A stretch of 64,000 nt of DNA from Rapana venosa (taxonomy: Eukaryota > Mollusca > Gastropoda > Neogastropoda > Muricidae), in NCBI GenBank assembly GCA_028751875.1, contig CM054154.1, positions 54,833,470 through 54,897,469 on the forward strand, written 5' to 3'. Below the pieces are notes generated by a model. The model did not search any database. It saw nothing but the letters and a program-made list of their open reading frames with translations, and was not told the DNA's origin. The first letter of the stretch is position 1. Each line of letters begins with the position of its first letter. Shown one piece after another: positions 42,206 through 53,883 of the stretch. Position numbers and translations under genes: made by a program.

Positions 42206-43300
42206 TTAAGACCAACATTTTCAGGTGTAACATATTATTAATGAGAACTTAATATGAATACCCACACAGCAAACACTGAAACACCAATCAGAGTTTGCCA
42301 CAATAAACTAAATATTCAAAGTGTACTCTTACTTTACCCAGTTCCCAGCTCTTGAGAATAACTATTTTCAAAGCAAATCGAACATATCCACTAAAATTAC
42401 GACATATAGTAATTAGTCTTACACATGTTTCATTAACTTGAGAACATACGATTGTCCATCTTATGAAACTGTGTAAACATTAACATAAACGTAATTCAAA
42501 TTATCCCCAATGATATTTCAATGTCATTACACCTGTTTTATAATTGCTTAATAACTCCTCACAAAAAAGAGAAGTTTACATTCTTCTCAGTAATACAAAA
42601 TCATTACAAAAACCACAATCAGCCTTTACACTCATATTATCTGTAAAGTGATTAACCATAGCCTGAATATTTTCAGAATTTTATTGGCTGAACAATATTC
42701 CACCCAAAAATTTATAAGCAACAAAGACAAAGAGTAAGTTCAAATTTACCACATGCTTTCTTTGTTCAGAATATTCACTAAGTTCACATGCTTAAAATTT
42801 TCTTAAATCAAATTAAACATGTATCTTCTAAACTTTCAAAACTATTTTTAATTAAGCTTTAAGTTAGCATCAAAAAAGATATTTCAAAAACAAACAGCTA
42901 AGCCATACCTTATGGGGGAACATCAGACTCATGAGAACCTCAGGCAAACGCCCTCTCTGCGTCACTGCTCTGACTGGAATGACTGTCTGATGGGAAGTTC
43001 AGAAGTCAGGGGAAATAAAATCAAGGGGAGGTCACTCTTATGGCAGAAGGGAGTTAGTTCCTTTATAAAATAGGAGTTGCTTCCAAAGTTAAATGGAGAT
43101 AACTTTAGTTATCTACATTTATGATCAGTAACACTAACACAAAAAGTACCTTTTTGTGAGAGGTGTTACACACACCCTTGACAGGAAAATGTTGCTATCT
43201 TTTCCCCACAAAGTTGTCTACATTTCACTCCTTTTCTATCTCTCCCTGTATGTCCTTTTCCTTCTTCTGTCTCTTCTTCCTGCCTTCAGTATTTCCCTTA
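42206..43300. other. AT-rich sequence, nothing recognised
   Basis: No frame of useful length and no repeat motif. Near 42960-43180 it is less AT-rich but still featureless. Confidence 0.5.
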
Positions 43301-43950
43301 TACATGGAATGTATTTTTAAAATGTTTTGAGTTTGATTTATAGCTAGTTTGTCTAGCATTTATTTGCAGTTTTGTTGCTTATTTGGTCGTTGTTTTATCT
43401 TTTTTTTATATTAGGCCATTGGCCACATTGTGACATGATATATTTCATTGATAACATTGTTTTAAAGAAGGGTTTTCTGTGGGTGTTTTGCCATACTTTA
43501 TACGTTTGGTTTGTTTTGATAATGATGTGACCTGAAGATCTCTCTTACTCACTCACTCACTTACTCTCTCTCTCTCGATTGGCCCCTATGTTGAATTTTA
43601 AATTGCACGCTTCTTGCCTAAATTATATAGCCTACGTCTTTTTGAATACATTTTTAAAATCTCTAATGAAAAGTTTAAAAAGTGTTTTGTTTGGTCATTT
43701 TAGGGGCGTTACATCTTAGTGTTGTTAATTCTTAAAACAATGATGTATGTTTGTTGTTACTAGTTTTGTTGGGGTTTTTAATTCATAGTATTGTTTTAAA
43801 GTTTACAAGGTGTTTGTATGAATTATATAGTGCAATATATGTGTGTGTGTATTAAGTTTTGTTGGGGGTCTTTTGTTTTGTTTGGGTTTTTGTTTTTTGG
43901 GTTGTTTTTTTTACTTGGTTGTTTGATATTGATGCAACCTGAAGGAATAT
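43301..43950. other. T-rich sequence with internal similarity
   Basis: TTTTGATAATGATGTGACCTGAAG (43513-43536, given in part) resembles TTTGATATTGATGCAACCTG at 43922-43941; both precede CT-rich tracts. ATTAGGCCATTGGCCACATT near 43412 resembles the LINE A tail ATGGGCCAATGGCC near 50578. Confidence 0.45.
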
Positions 43951-43962
43951 TCTCTCTCTTTC

Positions 43963-44039
<77 letters not shown>

Positions 44040-44116
44040 TTTTATATCTGTCTGTCTGTCTATCTATCTCTATCTCCATCTCTCTCTCTATCTCTCTATT
44101 TATCTATCTATCTATT
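43951..44116. repeat. (TCTA)n microsatellite
   Basis: More than 20 TCTA units, then TCTG and TCTC variants. Confidence 0.96.
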
Positions 44117-44689
44117 TTACTCTTATCTAAATTGTTTAATTATAATCAATGTATCTGCTTTTATATTGATGTTCGAACCAGTTGGAATTTGTATGTTTAT
44201 TGAACACATATGTATCTTTCTCAAAATAATTATGAACTATTCATTGCTTTGACATTAATGTTCAGGTCAATTGGGGACTATGTAATTGTTGAATACACAT
44301 TTATCTCTTTCTTTGTATCATAGGTTGTTGTAGTTGGGGTTTTGTTTTGATAGTTCCTAATCAGGGCAGGGGAAGGATGAAAAACTATATATGAAAACTT
44401 ACTCTGTAACCCTTGGAAAATAAAGATAATTGAATTAAACAATGCAAATCTTTATAAAAAAAAAAAAACCTTCAAAAATCACCTTTTACCTCACTTGGTG
44501 AATCACAAAAACAAATCACATTTCATGTATTGGAAACAAGAAAATGTATTCAACTACCCTCACCTATTACACATCATACTCCCCCTCCCTCCTTCTTCAA
44601 CCACCCCCCCTCCTGGGTACCTATCTGCCCTTTCCCTCCACCCCCTCCTCACCTCTCCCCCACCCACTCTGTCTCCCTCTACACTGACT
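44117..44689. other. unassigned, with a diverged 3' tail
   Basis: Around 44355-44440, GGCAGGGGAAGGATGAAAAA, CTTACTCTGTAACCCTTGG and AAAATAAAGATAATTGAATT have the layout of the recurrent 3' tail (GGGGACTGGATGTAAAAAAG...CTTATTC...CCTCGAAATAAA). An A-run follows at 44457-44468. Confidence 0.5.
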
Positions 44690-44908
44690 AATAAGTTTCC
44701 AATTAACCAGTCAAGGTACACAAATAACATAGTAATACCAAAACCAAGACTGGATCTTTACAAGACAAGCCTTCGTTACTCTGGAGGAACTGTTGGAACT
44801 CATTACCAAAAAATCTTTAAAATAAAAATAGCATTACTTCTTTCAAGCATAATTATAAATCTGACTTGTTCCAGAAGATTAGTCAAATATGCTACTAAAC
44901 TATTATAA
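44690..44908 (+). pseudogene. LINE Q C-terminal fragment
   Basis: Reads PKPRLDLYKTSLRYSGGTVG (44740-44799), then in a shifted frame WNSLPKNL and FKHNYKS. This is the conserved PR-x-DLYK-x-SL-x-YSG..WN-LP end of CR1-group ORF2, matching the decayed form at 25330-25400. Confidence 0.75.
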
Positions 44909-45019
44909 GTTTTATGCTTGTTTAATTGAGGCAACTGTTAGCACTACATTAAAAAAAATCATTTTGAAGAGAGTACATGAAAGTAACATAGACATACTGT
45001 ATACCTAATCTTTCATACT

Positions 45020-45440
45020 GTGTGCATTTGAAAATTTTTCATGACAGATGGTTTTTATCTTGGTGGGGTTGTGGGGTGTTTTTTGGTCTGTTAGTTTATT
45101 TTTTTGTCGGTTTTTTATTTTTTGGGGGGAGGGGTTGTGTGTGTTTATTTTGGTTAGTTTGTTTGGGGCTTTTTTTTTCATTGTTTGGTTTGGGTTTGGG
45201 TTTTTATTGTTGTTTTGTTTGTTTGTTGTTGTGGTTTTTTTGGGGGGAGGAGGTAGGGTTTTCTTTTTTATTGTTGCTTTTTGGTTTTGCTTATTTTTGG
45301 AGGTTTTATTTTTTTTGCTTGTTTCTTTGGGGGCTGGCGGGGGGGGGGGGGGGGAGGGAGGGAGGGTGCGTGATTTTTTCCCTGGAAGGGGTTGTTTTGT
45401 TTTTAATTGTTTTCTTTTGTTTGTTTGTTTGTTTGTTTTT
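45020..45440. repeat. T/G-rich module with G-run
   Basis: Same composition as 35941-36390, with a G-run near 45338-45353 and a GTTT tract. Phe/Gly/Val-rich frames are artefacts. Confidence 0.85.
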
Positions 45441-45530
45441 GCCAGAGGGCTGGATGTAAAAAAGCAACTACTACTTATTCTAATACCTTCTTTGAATAAA
45501 AAGTTTTCAAAGTTTTCAAAGTTTTTCTCT
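45441..45530 (+). mobile_element. recurrent 3' tail
   Basis: GAGGGCTGGATGTAAAAAAG, CAACTACTACTTATTCTAAT, then TTTGAATAAAAAG followed by three AGTTTTCAA-like units. Confidence 0.65.
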
Positions 45531-45569
45531 CTCCCCTTTATATTGTGGAGTTTTGTGGGTAGATTATTT

Positions 45570-45870
45570 GATTGTCCCCCCCCCCCCCCTCCCTTTTTTT
45601 TATTTTGTTTTAGGTTTCTTTGCTGTTTTTGTTGTTGTTTGTGTGTGTTGTTTTGTTTTGTTTTTGTTGTTGTTATATTGTTATTGTTGTTTTTCTTTCT
45701 TTGTTTTTTTTTGGGGGGTGGTTGTTTGGGGGTGGTTTTTTTTACTGTGTGAGTGTATGGGTATTGGGTTTATTTTATTTTATGATCATTTGATGTGTCC
45801 CCAAGGGTGGGGACTGAATGTAAAAAGGACATGGGTGCTTATTCATTATTGAAAAATATAATTTATCATT
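45570..45870 (+). mobile_element. second T/G-rich module with recurrent 3' tail
   Basis: A C-run (45577-45588), a TTG-rich module with G-runs near 45712, GTGTGAGTGTATGGGTATTG (45748-45767; also at 36531-36550), then GGTGGGGACTGAATGTAAAA and GGGTGCTTATTCATTATT. Confidence 0.65.
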
Positions 45871-45876
45871 TGTCAT

Positions 45877-45904
45877 TCTCTCTCTCTCTCTCTCTCTTCT
45901 CTCT

Positions 45905-45966
<62 letters not shown>
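45877..45966. repeat. (TC)n microsatellite
   Basis: TC units with TTC interruptions, directly before LINE A. Confidence 0.96.
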
Positions 45967-46046
45967 AAACCAGCTTGACGAGTTGTGCTGGTGGTCATAG
46001 CACCATCACATGAAAAAGTGCGCGGAAAACTAAAGTAAGTGCAGAT

Positions 46047-46750
46047 GTGGCCGCCAGCACACCTACAACCATACACTGTAGACAGGAGTCCTCTCCTACA
46101 GTGGCGCCTGAGGAAACAACATTTACCACGATGATGGCCAAGATAGAGAAAGTGGAGAACTTGTTAAAGACAACAACAGAGAGTATGAAGAACGAGATAC
46201 AAGTATTGACAAACAGTGTTGATGCCTTAGAAGAGGAAGTGTGTGGTATCAGACAAGACGTGAACAATCTTAGGACTGAAAATGCAGAGTTGAAACAATC
46301 AAATACAGAACTAATGAACAGGGTGGAAAAACTAAGAGCAGATGATCACGAAGGTCGGTCAAGATGGAACAACATCATTAGTCATGGCATGGAAAAGAAA
46401 AGTAATGAGATTGGAGCTGAGTGTGAAATGGTTGTGAAAAATCTTCTATCGGAAAAAAAGATGTAGCAGATGTCAAGTTCGATAGAGTGCACAGGATAAA
46501 TTCTAAACCCAACTCTCCCATTATTGCCAGGTGTTGTTTCTATCAAGATAAGCTTAGGATATTGAAGGCAAAAACTCGTCTGAAAGGTTCAAGAATTTTT
46601 GTAGACAATGCTTTTTCCCAAACTGTTAGAGAAATTAGGCGAAATCTGACCCCATACTTGAAGAGTGCTAGAGCAGACGGGAAAGATGTGAGAATGGTCT
46701 TTGATCATTAAAGGCGAAAGGGTGACCCTTAATGATCTTCAATGAAGAGG
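46047..46750 (+). pseudogene. LINE A ORF1 (coiled coil plus RRM-like)
   Basis: 140 codons from MAASTPTTIHC lead into a coiled coil (MMAKIEKVENLLKTTTESM, LEEEVCGIRQDVNNL, AELKQSNTELMNRVEKL). A frameshift at about 46462 is followed by DVADVKFDRVHRINSKPNSP, IIARCCFYQDKLRILKAKTR, LKGSRIFVDNAFSQTV and LKSARADGKDVRMVFD, an L1-type RNA-binding and C-terminal domain. After a stop at 46709, GERVTLNDLQ-like residues follow. The layout matches the minus-strand ORF1 at 14166-15080 although the sequences differ. Confidence 0.83.
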
Positions 46751-47099
46751 ATAGCTTGTTGGCCGGCCCATACAATCATCCTTCCGTAGTCTCAATTCAC
46801 AGGGTAGGAAAAGTAAAGGTACACTGGTCACTCCACCTCAGTTACACACTCAAATGATGGGGCTTGGGCTGTGAGGCGTGACACATTGCCATGCGCTGGG
46901 CAAGACAAATACAGGTCTGACTTTGGCCTAGGCCTAATGCCAGCTTGCCATGTGGGCAGTCTTCTAATAAAGAGCCTTTTTTAATTGATGATTACAGTGC
47001 TGTTGAAAGCATTAATTCTGTGTCTTGTCATATCAATGTAATTAGTGAAAGTGTCAGTAAAGGTTGTGTAGATCAATTGAATTGTAGCACTACTAATAA

Positions 47100-48230
47100 A
47101 ACAAATAAAACCTTTTCATTTTTGTCTTGGAACGAAAATGGATTGTTTTCAAAACTGTCTGATAGTGATTTTGTATGTTATGTGCGTAGCTTTGATTTTA
47201 TATGTCTGACAGAAAAGTTCCTGGAAAATATCCAGCCAGATGTTTTTACTGGCTGTAAGGCCTTCTGTAAGTCGGCAATTAAAGTTAGCCATCAAAGAGG
47301 CGATCTAGTGGATTAGTTTGCTTAATAAGGCATGAGGTAACTGCCCTTGTGAATTGTTTAGATGTTCCATACCCTAATATTTGCACTTTTCTGTGTGACA
47401 AATCTCTATTTTGTACATCAAGAAATGTTTTGCTTGTATGTGTGTATATCCCACCTGAAGGTTTGCCTTTTTATAACATGTTTGACAAGGGATAATGGAA
47501 TTACTATGTTGGAAGAATGTTAAGTAAATTGTGTGGTGACATTGGATGAAGTAGATATAATACTGTGTGGAGACTTAAACAGCAGGACCTCAAACTTTTC
47601 TTGTCATCATGTAGAAAATGATTTTGGTTCAGATGTCCAAAGTAAAAGTATGTCTCTCAGCAGCAATTGTAATAAATTATTCTGAAGATTCTATTATCAA
47701 CAATTATGGTAAATTACCATTGAATATGTGCACTGCTCTTACTTTACAAATTCTAAATGGCATATGTAATGGTGACCAACAAGGACGCTATACATACATC
47801 TCTGATAGAGGATGCAGTGTTAATGATTATTTTTTTAGTGTCAGATGATTTGTTCTCTCAGATTTTTTACTCATGTATTTTGCTTGTTTGTTCCCGAGCA
47901 TTCTATTAATCCAGTATGTAATACATGTGTGGCAACTGAGGAGCCATCTGTTCTGGAAAAGTTTGTATGGGATGAAAACAAACTCAGTTTATAAAGAAAA
48001 TCTACACGATGTGAACATGTGTGAAACATTTTTTAATGCTTTTCGGATGATTGATGAGAACATTAATGAAGCTCTAGATTTGTTGAATTGTTTCATAAAA
48101 GCCAGTGCTGAAGGTATGAAGAAACAGTTACATATCAATAAAGGTCCATCAAATGATAATTGGTTTGATAATGAATGTAAAAGTATGAAATATAAGGTCA
48201 GAAAACTTTTGAAGACTTCCCGATAAACAT
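47100..48230 (+). pseudogene. LINE A endonuclease and linker
   Basis: FSFLSWNENGLFSKLSDSDF (47118-47177) is the first strand of the AP nuclease, SWN-x-NGL. DFICLTEKFLENIQPDVF follows (the ETF/ETW box reads EKF). In later frames come VLLVCVYIPPEGLPFYNMF (about 47425-47485), IILCGDLNSRTSNF (47560-47600; GDLN box), SDDL-like remnants, and a linker FDNECKSMKYKVRKLLKTSR (48165-48226). Frameshifts occur near 47320, 47490 and 47620. Confidence 0.78.
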
Positions 48231-48250
48231 TAAGAAACGAGGACAAAAAC

Positions 48251-49600
48251 TTGTACTGTATCACAAGAAGGGAATATAAATGCATGCTTGAATGGAAAAA
48301 GAAACAGTGTAATAAGGCCTTACTTGCAGATATTTTGTCATCAATCTCTTCTCAAATCCAGTTCTGGAAGAGTGTTAAGAAGGTGTCATTTAGAAAAAGT
48401 CAGCCAAAGTATAGTCTATCAGTTGACAGATGGTTTCAACATTTCAAAACCCTGTTGGAAAAAAACTCATTAGCCAACTCCATGATAACTGATGTTGACA
48501 GTGATGGAACTGAGGAAGATTTTGATCATCCCATATCTAAAGATGAAATATTACTGGCACTTAGAAAACTAAAGAGTGGGAAAGCAGCTGGTCCTTATCA
48601 AATCATTGGTGAATTGCTAAAATGTGGATGGGAAAATATTATGCTTTTCCTTCTAAAATTATTCAACAACATTTTTGATGATGGTCTTTTTCCACATAAC
48701 TGGGCTGAATCTATAATACTAGCATTACATAACAAGGGTGATGTTGATAACCCTAGTAAGTATTGGAGAATTTCTCTTAGTGACATAAGAAGTATGATAT
48801 ACAGTACTATCATTAACAATAGGTTACAGGAATGGGTTATGAAAAATAATATTACAGGTGAGCACCAAGCTGGTTTTATGAGAGGATACTCCACTATAGA
48901 TCATATGTTTACTCTGCTTTCGTTTGTACAGAAACAGTTTGCTCATAACCGTAAGCTCTATGTAGCATTTATTGACTTTGAAAAAGCATTTGATTCTGTT
49001 AACAGGAACTTGTTGTGGCCTATTCTCCTGAAAAATGATGTAAAGGGTAAATTATTACGATGTTTGAGAGCCATGTATCACAATGTCAGAAGCAGAATAA
49101 GATGTGGAACTAAAATGACTGATATCATACACTGTACTACTGGTGTTAAACAGGGTGATGTATGTAGTCCCTTATTGTTTTCTGTTTTGACAATGAGTTA
49201 GCCAGAGACATCATCAATAATGGTAAACATGGTGCCACTTTCCCCCAAGATTTCACAGAGTTCTTTATTCATCTGCTTGCTGATGATGTTATCCTGCTAT
49301 CTGAAACAGTTGTAGGGTTACAAAAGCAGTTAAATAGCTTAAACAGTGCTGCATCATTACTTGATCTTAAGGTTAATCTGAATAAGAGTAATATTGTTGT
49401 ATTCAGAAAAGGTGGTTATTTAGCTGCTCATGAAAAATGGTTGTACAATGGAAAAGGCATGCCTATGATTAATGTATATAAATATTTAGGAATCTGTTTT
49501 TCTACAAAGCTTAGTTTGACAACTGCATGTAAAGATCTGGCAAGTCAAGGTAAAGAAGCTTGTTAATTGTTTTGAAAAAACAACGAATATTGAATAATAA
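48251..49600 (+). pseudogene. LINE A reverse transcriptase
   Basis: A 316-codon open frame (48251-49201) carries DEILLALRKLKSGKAAGPYQ, ELLKCGWENIMLFLLKLFN, HNWAESIILALHNKGDVDNP, GEHQAGFMRGYSTIDHMFTL, LYVAFIDFEKAFDSVNRNLL, RCLRAMYHNVRSRIRCG and TGVKQGDVCSPLLFSVL. A frameshift near 49190 leads to NELARDIINNGKHGATFP then HLLADDVILLSETVVGLQKQ (49267-49325) with both catalytic Asp kept, and VFRKGGYLAAHEKWLYNG, NVYKYLGICFSTKLSLTT (to about 49520). GVKQGDVCSP and the 'YLG-FST-LS' motifs are shared with LINE B. Confidence 0.87.
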
Positions 49601-49659
49601 CTATTTTGACGTGTTCATTAAGATATTTGATGCACAAATACAACCACTGTGTTATATGG

Positions 49660-50364
49660 TGCAAAAATTTGGGGTTTGGATGCAGCTGTAACACATTGTG
49701 AATCAGTGCACCTCTTTGCTTTAAAGCAGTTTTAGGCTTAGATAGACGTACATGTAATGATCTTGTTTATAGGGAAACTAATAGATATACTCTCTCTGTT
49801 AATGCTGCTGTAAGATAGGTTAGATATTGGATTAAGATTCTGCATATGAATGAGAGCAGGCTACCTTTTAAATCCTACTAGATTCTTTATGATCTAGATG
49901 TCAAAGGGAAAAACAACTGGGCTACACAAATACATACCTGTTTGTGTGAACTCGGGTTTGGATTTGTTTGGCTCAATCAAGGAGTCGGAAATTGTAGAGA
50001 GTTTATCAACACTTTGAGGCAAAGATTGATTAACTGCCGGTGGCAGCAGTGGAGTGATCATATACAAAGCAGTGAAAGATTTCAAATGTACAGAGAATTT
50101 ATAAGTTCGCATGATGTCAAACCTTATCTTAAACTTGATATGGATATACATTTGAAAAGAATTATGTCTAAGTGTAGACTTGGTGTATCAGATATAAATG
50201 TTCATAAATTCAGATACAGAGAACGTGATATTGATGACCTCAGGCTTTTATGCCCATTATGTAAGCAAACACCAGAGGATGAAGTACATTTTGTGTTGTG
50301 CTGTCCAGTATTAGAGGATGTTAGGCAGAATTACATCCCTGTTAAATATAGTAAACAACTTTAA
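49660..50364 (+). pseudogene. LINE A C-terminal domain with Cys/His finger
   Basis: After decayed sequence, the frame at 49942-50364 gives CELGFGFVWLNQGVGNCREF, INTLRQRLINCRWQQWSDHI, SKCRLGVSDINVHKFRYRER and LLCPLCKQTPEDEVHFVLCC then PVLEDVRQNYIPVKY. The C-x2-C..H-x4-C motif may bind nucleic acid. The same order (GFNIVWLQQGGGDVKLFLHF, then CPCC...) is found in LINE B. Confidence 0.83.
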
Positions 50365-50689
50365 TTTATTTAGACTCTGTTTACTCCTGGCATTAAGTCA
50401 TCCTGAGGTTGTGCACAGCCACACTTTATATTTGTGTAAAGCTTTCAGAATAAGAGAGATATTGTTATCCTAAGTCATATTTTTGTAGCTGGCTTTTTGT
50501 TACACAGTAACATTTTGTCGTTACTATTGCTTTTATCCCCACCAAAATACTAAGCAGTTCGTCAAAAACCCTTCATGTATGGGCCAATGGCCTTTTTGTG
50601 AATAAATCAATCGAGTTCGAATTCGAGTTCTCTCTCTCTTTCTTTCTTCTAAAGCTAAGAAACTTTCACATCAAGAAAGATACTCTAGT

Positions 50690-51260
50690 GGTGTTATTGT
50701 GATGATCAGAAAATGTTTTTTTCTAGTTTTATTAAACACATGAATATAGAACGATAGTTGTAAATATTAGCAAAGATCTATTTTGTACAACAACAAAATG
50801 TTATGTGGGTTTGTTCTTATATTCCACCATGTGATTCCTCATTCTGGAAGACCCAGCAAGGAGTCTATGGTATTGAATTATTGGACCAGTGTCCGTCAGA
50901 TCTGTATGATTCATTTGGTGAGTATTTCATTTTGTTATGTGATTTAAATGCAAGAATTGCCCAGGACAACTATTGCTTTAATGGAGATGATAGTGATTAT
51001 GAACAAACTACATTCACTGACCATAACCAGTATCCAAGGAAATCTCAAGGCAACATTATAAAAAAAACTTTGGTTATCAGTTAATTGAGTTCTGTAATAT
51101 TTTTCATTGTCTCATATTAAATGGACTATGTAATCCAGGCTTTCATGACAGTTGTACGCATATTGCACTTTCCGGTGAGAGTATGTTGGATTATTTCATT
51201 GTATCAAATGGGTTTTTCCCTGTAATTGTGTGACCTCCTTATCTGTTGAGAACACTGTAG
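50690..51260 (+). pseudogene. LINE B endonuclease
   Basis: SGVIVMIRKCF near 50690-50720, then a frame at 50803-51080: MWVCSYIPPCDSSFWKTQQG (Y-x-PP box), VYGIELLDQC, FGEYFILLCDLNARIAQDN. The usual CGDLN box has lost the Gly codon (LLCDLNAR). NYQLIEFCNIF- and LINGLCNPGFH-like residues (51075-51140), then a frame shift into the SDHLPL region (near 51267: ESDHLPLSMHL). Confidence 0.8.
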
Positions 51261-51729
51261 AATCAGATCATCTACCACTTTCTATGCACTTAGAAACTAG
51301 GAGTGAAGACATTGCCTGTTTTACTGAAGCAAGACAAAATGGAAATGTGGTGTTAGAAAATGTGTATGGAACACAGCATATTAGAATGATTTTGTGAAAA
51401 CCTGGGAGAGCAGAGATATCCATAACAGAAATGTTGATAATGCATGAGACATATTTGTGCAATGTCTGAAAGATTCAAGCAAATGCATGTTCAAAGCGTT
51501 TTGTCCCAACAGAAAGAAAAGCATCAGAGTGGTTTGATGGTGAGTGTAACACAACAAAGAAGGAAGCAAGAAAAAACCTTAATCTCTTTGGTAAAACAAG
51601 AAAAGAAGAAGATAGGATTGCATATGTTGGAGTTAGGAAAAGGTATAAAAGGCTTCTTAAGATGAAAAGACAAGCTTTTAGAAAGCATAAGGGTGACATT
51701 CTGGCAAGGGAAAATCTTAGTCTATCATG

Positions 51730-52860
51730 TTTTGGAAGGAGTTAAGAGCAATGGGCTGTACAAATAAAGAACGAGTTTCTAATAATATTTCCACAGTTAG
51801 CTGGTTTAACCATTTTAAGAACATGTTTCAGAATGATAATATAGATTGTAATGAGTATGACATTGAATTTGATTTGTCTGGTGAGGCATGCCATGTCCTT
51901 AATAAAAACATATCAGAAGATGAAGTTATTCGGGCTATCAGAAAACTTAAGAATGGCAAAGCCTGTGGCATAAATGATATATCTGCTGAAAAATGGTGGC
52001 GAAAAGGTTCAGTCATTTCTTACAAAACTATCTAATCTTTTTTTTTTAACGAGGAATTACCCTCATGATTGTTCTAAAGCAATAGTTATTCCATTACATA
52101 AAAAGGGAGGCTTTGAAAATATAGATAATTATAGAGGAGTGTCTCTTTTATGCATATTGTTTTTAAATGTTATACAACATTTTGTAATACATGGATGTAC
52201 ACTTGGTTAGAAAATAGCAATATTATTTCAGAGTGTCAAGCAGGTTTCCGAAAAAAGTGTTCTACTGTTGATCAGATATTTACTTTACATGCTGCAATTT
52301 TATTAGCAAGAAGGGTAGAAAACTGTATGTTGCCTTTGTAGGTTTTAGGAAGGCATTTGATTCAGTTTGTCATGATAAACTTTTGCACTATCTTAAAAAC
52401 CATGGTGTGTGTGGTAGATTTGGTTTTGCTTCAATGAGGGCCATGTATATGTCATTGTTGTCATGTGTCCACGTAAACTTTGAATTAACTGACATGTTTG
52501 AAACACCACTTGGGAGCCAGACAGGCGATGTGATCTCAGTCATACATTGTTTTCGGTTTTCATAAATTGTTTAGCAAATCACATGAATGTTCAAGGTAAA
52601 CACGGGGTTCAAATGATGCCTGATGCTATGGAATATTCATTTTATTATTTGCAGATGATGTATCATTAATGTCTGGTACTCCAAGTGGACTTCAAAACTA
52701 ATAAGATGTGTTAAAGAACTGTTGTGATAATATGAAGCTATGTGTAAATATTGACAAAACTAAGGTAATGGTATTTAGAAAGGGTGGATTTTTAGGGAGA
52801 CGTGACAAATATTTTTTTTATGGGAAGAGGTTGGAAGTGGTAAATAGCTAGGATTTAACT
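51730..52860 (+). pseudogene. LINE B reverse transcriptase
   Basis: SWFNHFKNMFQNDNIDCNEY (51801-51860), EDEVIRAIRKLKNGKACGIN (51918-51977), HDCSKAIVIPLHKKGG (52064-52110; preceded by a T-run with a shift), NYRGVSLLCI, ECQAGFRKKCSTVDQIFTLH (52231-52290), an AFVGFRKAFDSVCHDKLL-type palm A split by shifts (52335-52385), RAMYMSLLSCVHVNFELTD, TPLGSQTGDVIS (usual GxxQGD) and LLFADDVSLMSGTPSGLQN (52644-52700) with intact catalytic Asp pair. At least six frame breaks. Confidence 0.82.
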
Positions 52861-52888
52861 TTACAGCCATGGTAAGTGTAAAAAGAGG

Positions 52889-52958
52889 TAATAATAATAA
52901 TAATAATGTATGGAATTTATATAGCGCTGAATCTTGTAAAGCAACAAATCAAAGCGCC
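52889..52958 (-). mobile_element. truncated SINE/L2 tail inserted in LINE B
   Basis: AATAATAATAATAATAATGT then ATGGAATTTATATAGCGCTG and AATCTTGTAAAGCAACAAAT CAAAGCGC on the plus strand. This is the reverse of the SINE tail at 32762-32820 and is almost identical to it. It interrupts LINE B between SVKRG and LAAKGEKAV, so it is a 5'-truncated SINE insertion. Confidence 0.82.
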
Positions 52959-52959
52959 A

Positions 52960-53883
52960 CTCTTAGCAGCAAAAGGGGAAAAAGCAGTAGTTCAGGTTAA
53001 TAGGGTTTTTCAAAACTGTAAGGAAATGACAGCCAGTACCTTCTTTAAGATTTTTGATACTAAGATTCAACCGATATTGATATACTCAGCTGAGGTATGG
53101 GGGCTAAACAGATCAGAGCCTTTAGAAAAGGTACATATGGCTGCTTGTAAAAGGTTTCTTGGTGTTCCGGTCAGAACACCAAACAAAATGGTATATGGGA
53201 AATTTGGACAGATACCCAATGTATGTGAATACATGTATAGCATGCTTAATACATTGGTTTAAACTATTGCAAATGAGTAGGGAGAGGTTACCACGCAAAG
53301 CTTATGAAATTCTACTTGAACTTGACAAATCTGGTAAAGACTGTTGGGCTTCAAAGGTTAGAGAGTTACTGTGGGTCGCTGGCTTTAATATAGTTTGGTT
53401 GCAACAAGGTGGTGGGGATGTAAAACTATTTTTACATTTTTTTCAAACAAAGGCTTGTTGACATGTTCAGCGAAGAATGGGATGGGGCGGTTAGAAATCG
53501 CGATAGAAACATAACCTATAGGACATTCAAAACTGTTTTTTGAAAAGAAAGTTACGTTTTGGATATGGACTACTGTTTTGGAGTTGCCTTAACACAAACA
53601 AATTATTAAGATTTATTGTACTTCCTCTAAGCAATAATAATTATGCATCATTACAGTGAAATCGCACAAAAGAAAATGTGTCCATGTTGCGATGAACAAA
53701 TCGAAAATGAACATCATTTCATATTTAAATGTGCTGCCTATGAGGATCTACATGCTAAAATTCTGAAAGAACCAGCCAAGCTTCCCTTTCATGCATTGCT
53801 CCAGGCTACAAATCCAAGTCACAGGCACAATTTATCCAGGTTCGTATTCCATGCTATTAACAGAAGAAAAAACTTCATTTTGG
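52960..53883 (+). pseudogene. LINE B C-terminal domain with Cys/His finger
   Basis: Frame at 52906-53262: KGEKAVVQVNRVFQNCKEMT, FFKIFDTKIQPILIYSAEVW, LEKVHMAACKRFLGVPVRTP. Frame at 53159-53461: GDVKLFLHFFQTKAC after LWVAGFNIVWLQQGG. Frame at 53643-53891: KKMCPCCDEQIENEHHFIFK CAAYED, the Cys/His motif, then RHNLSRFVFHAINRRKNFIL. The last ~9 codons before 53891 belong to the inserted R1 unit. Confidence 0.83.
53867..53883. repeat. left TSD of the R1-R2 insertion
   Basis: AAAAAACTTCATTTTGG, identical to 57491-57507. Confidence 0.9.

Larger units (their letters stand above)
45970..50620 (+). mobile_element. LINE 'A', two-ORF element, near full length
   Basis: A plus-strand element with an L1-type ORF1 (46047-46750) and an ORF2 with endonuclease, RT and Cys/His end (47100-50364). 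The 3' leader holds TGTATGGGCCAATGGCC (50576-50592) and GTGAATAAATCAATCGAGTT. Both ORFs have frameshifts. No clear TSD was found. Confidence 0.82.

Noticed and set aside
45022..45752. 145- and 234-codon hydrophobic frames
   Set aside because: Same T/G-rich module type; not protein-like beyond composition.
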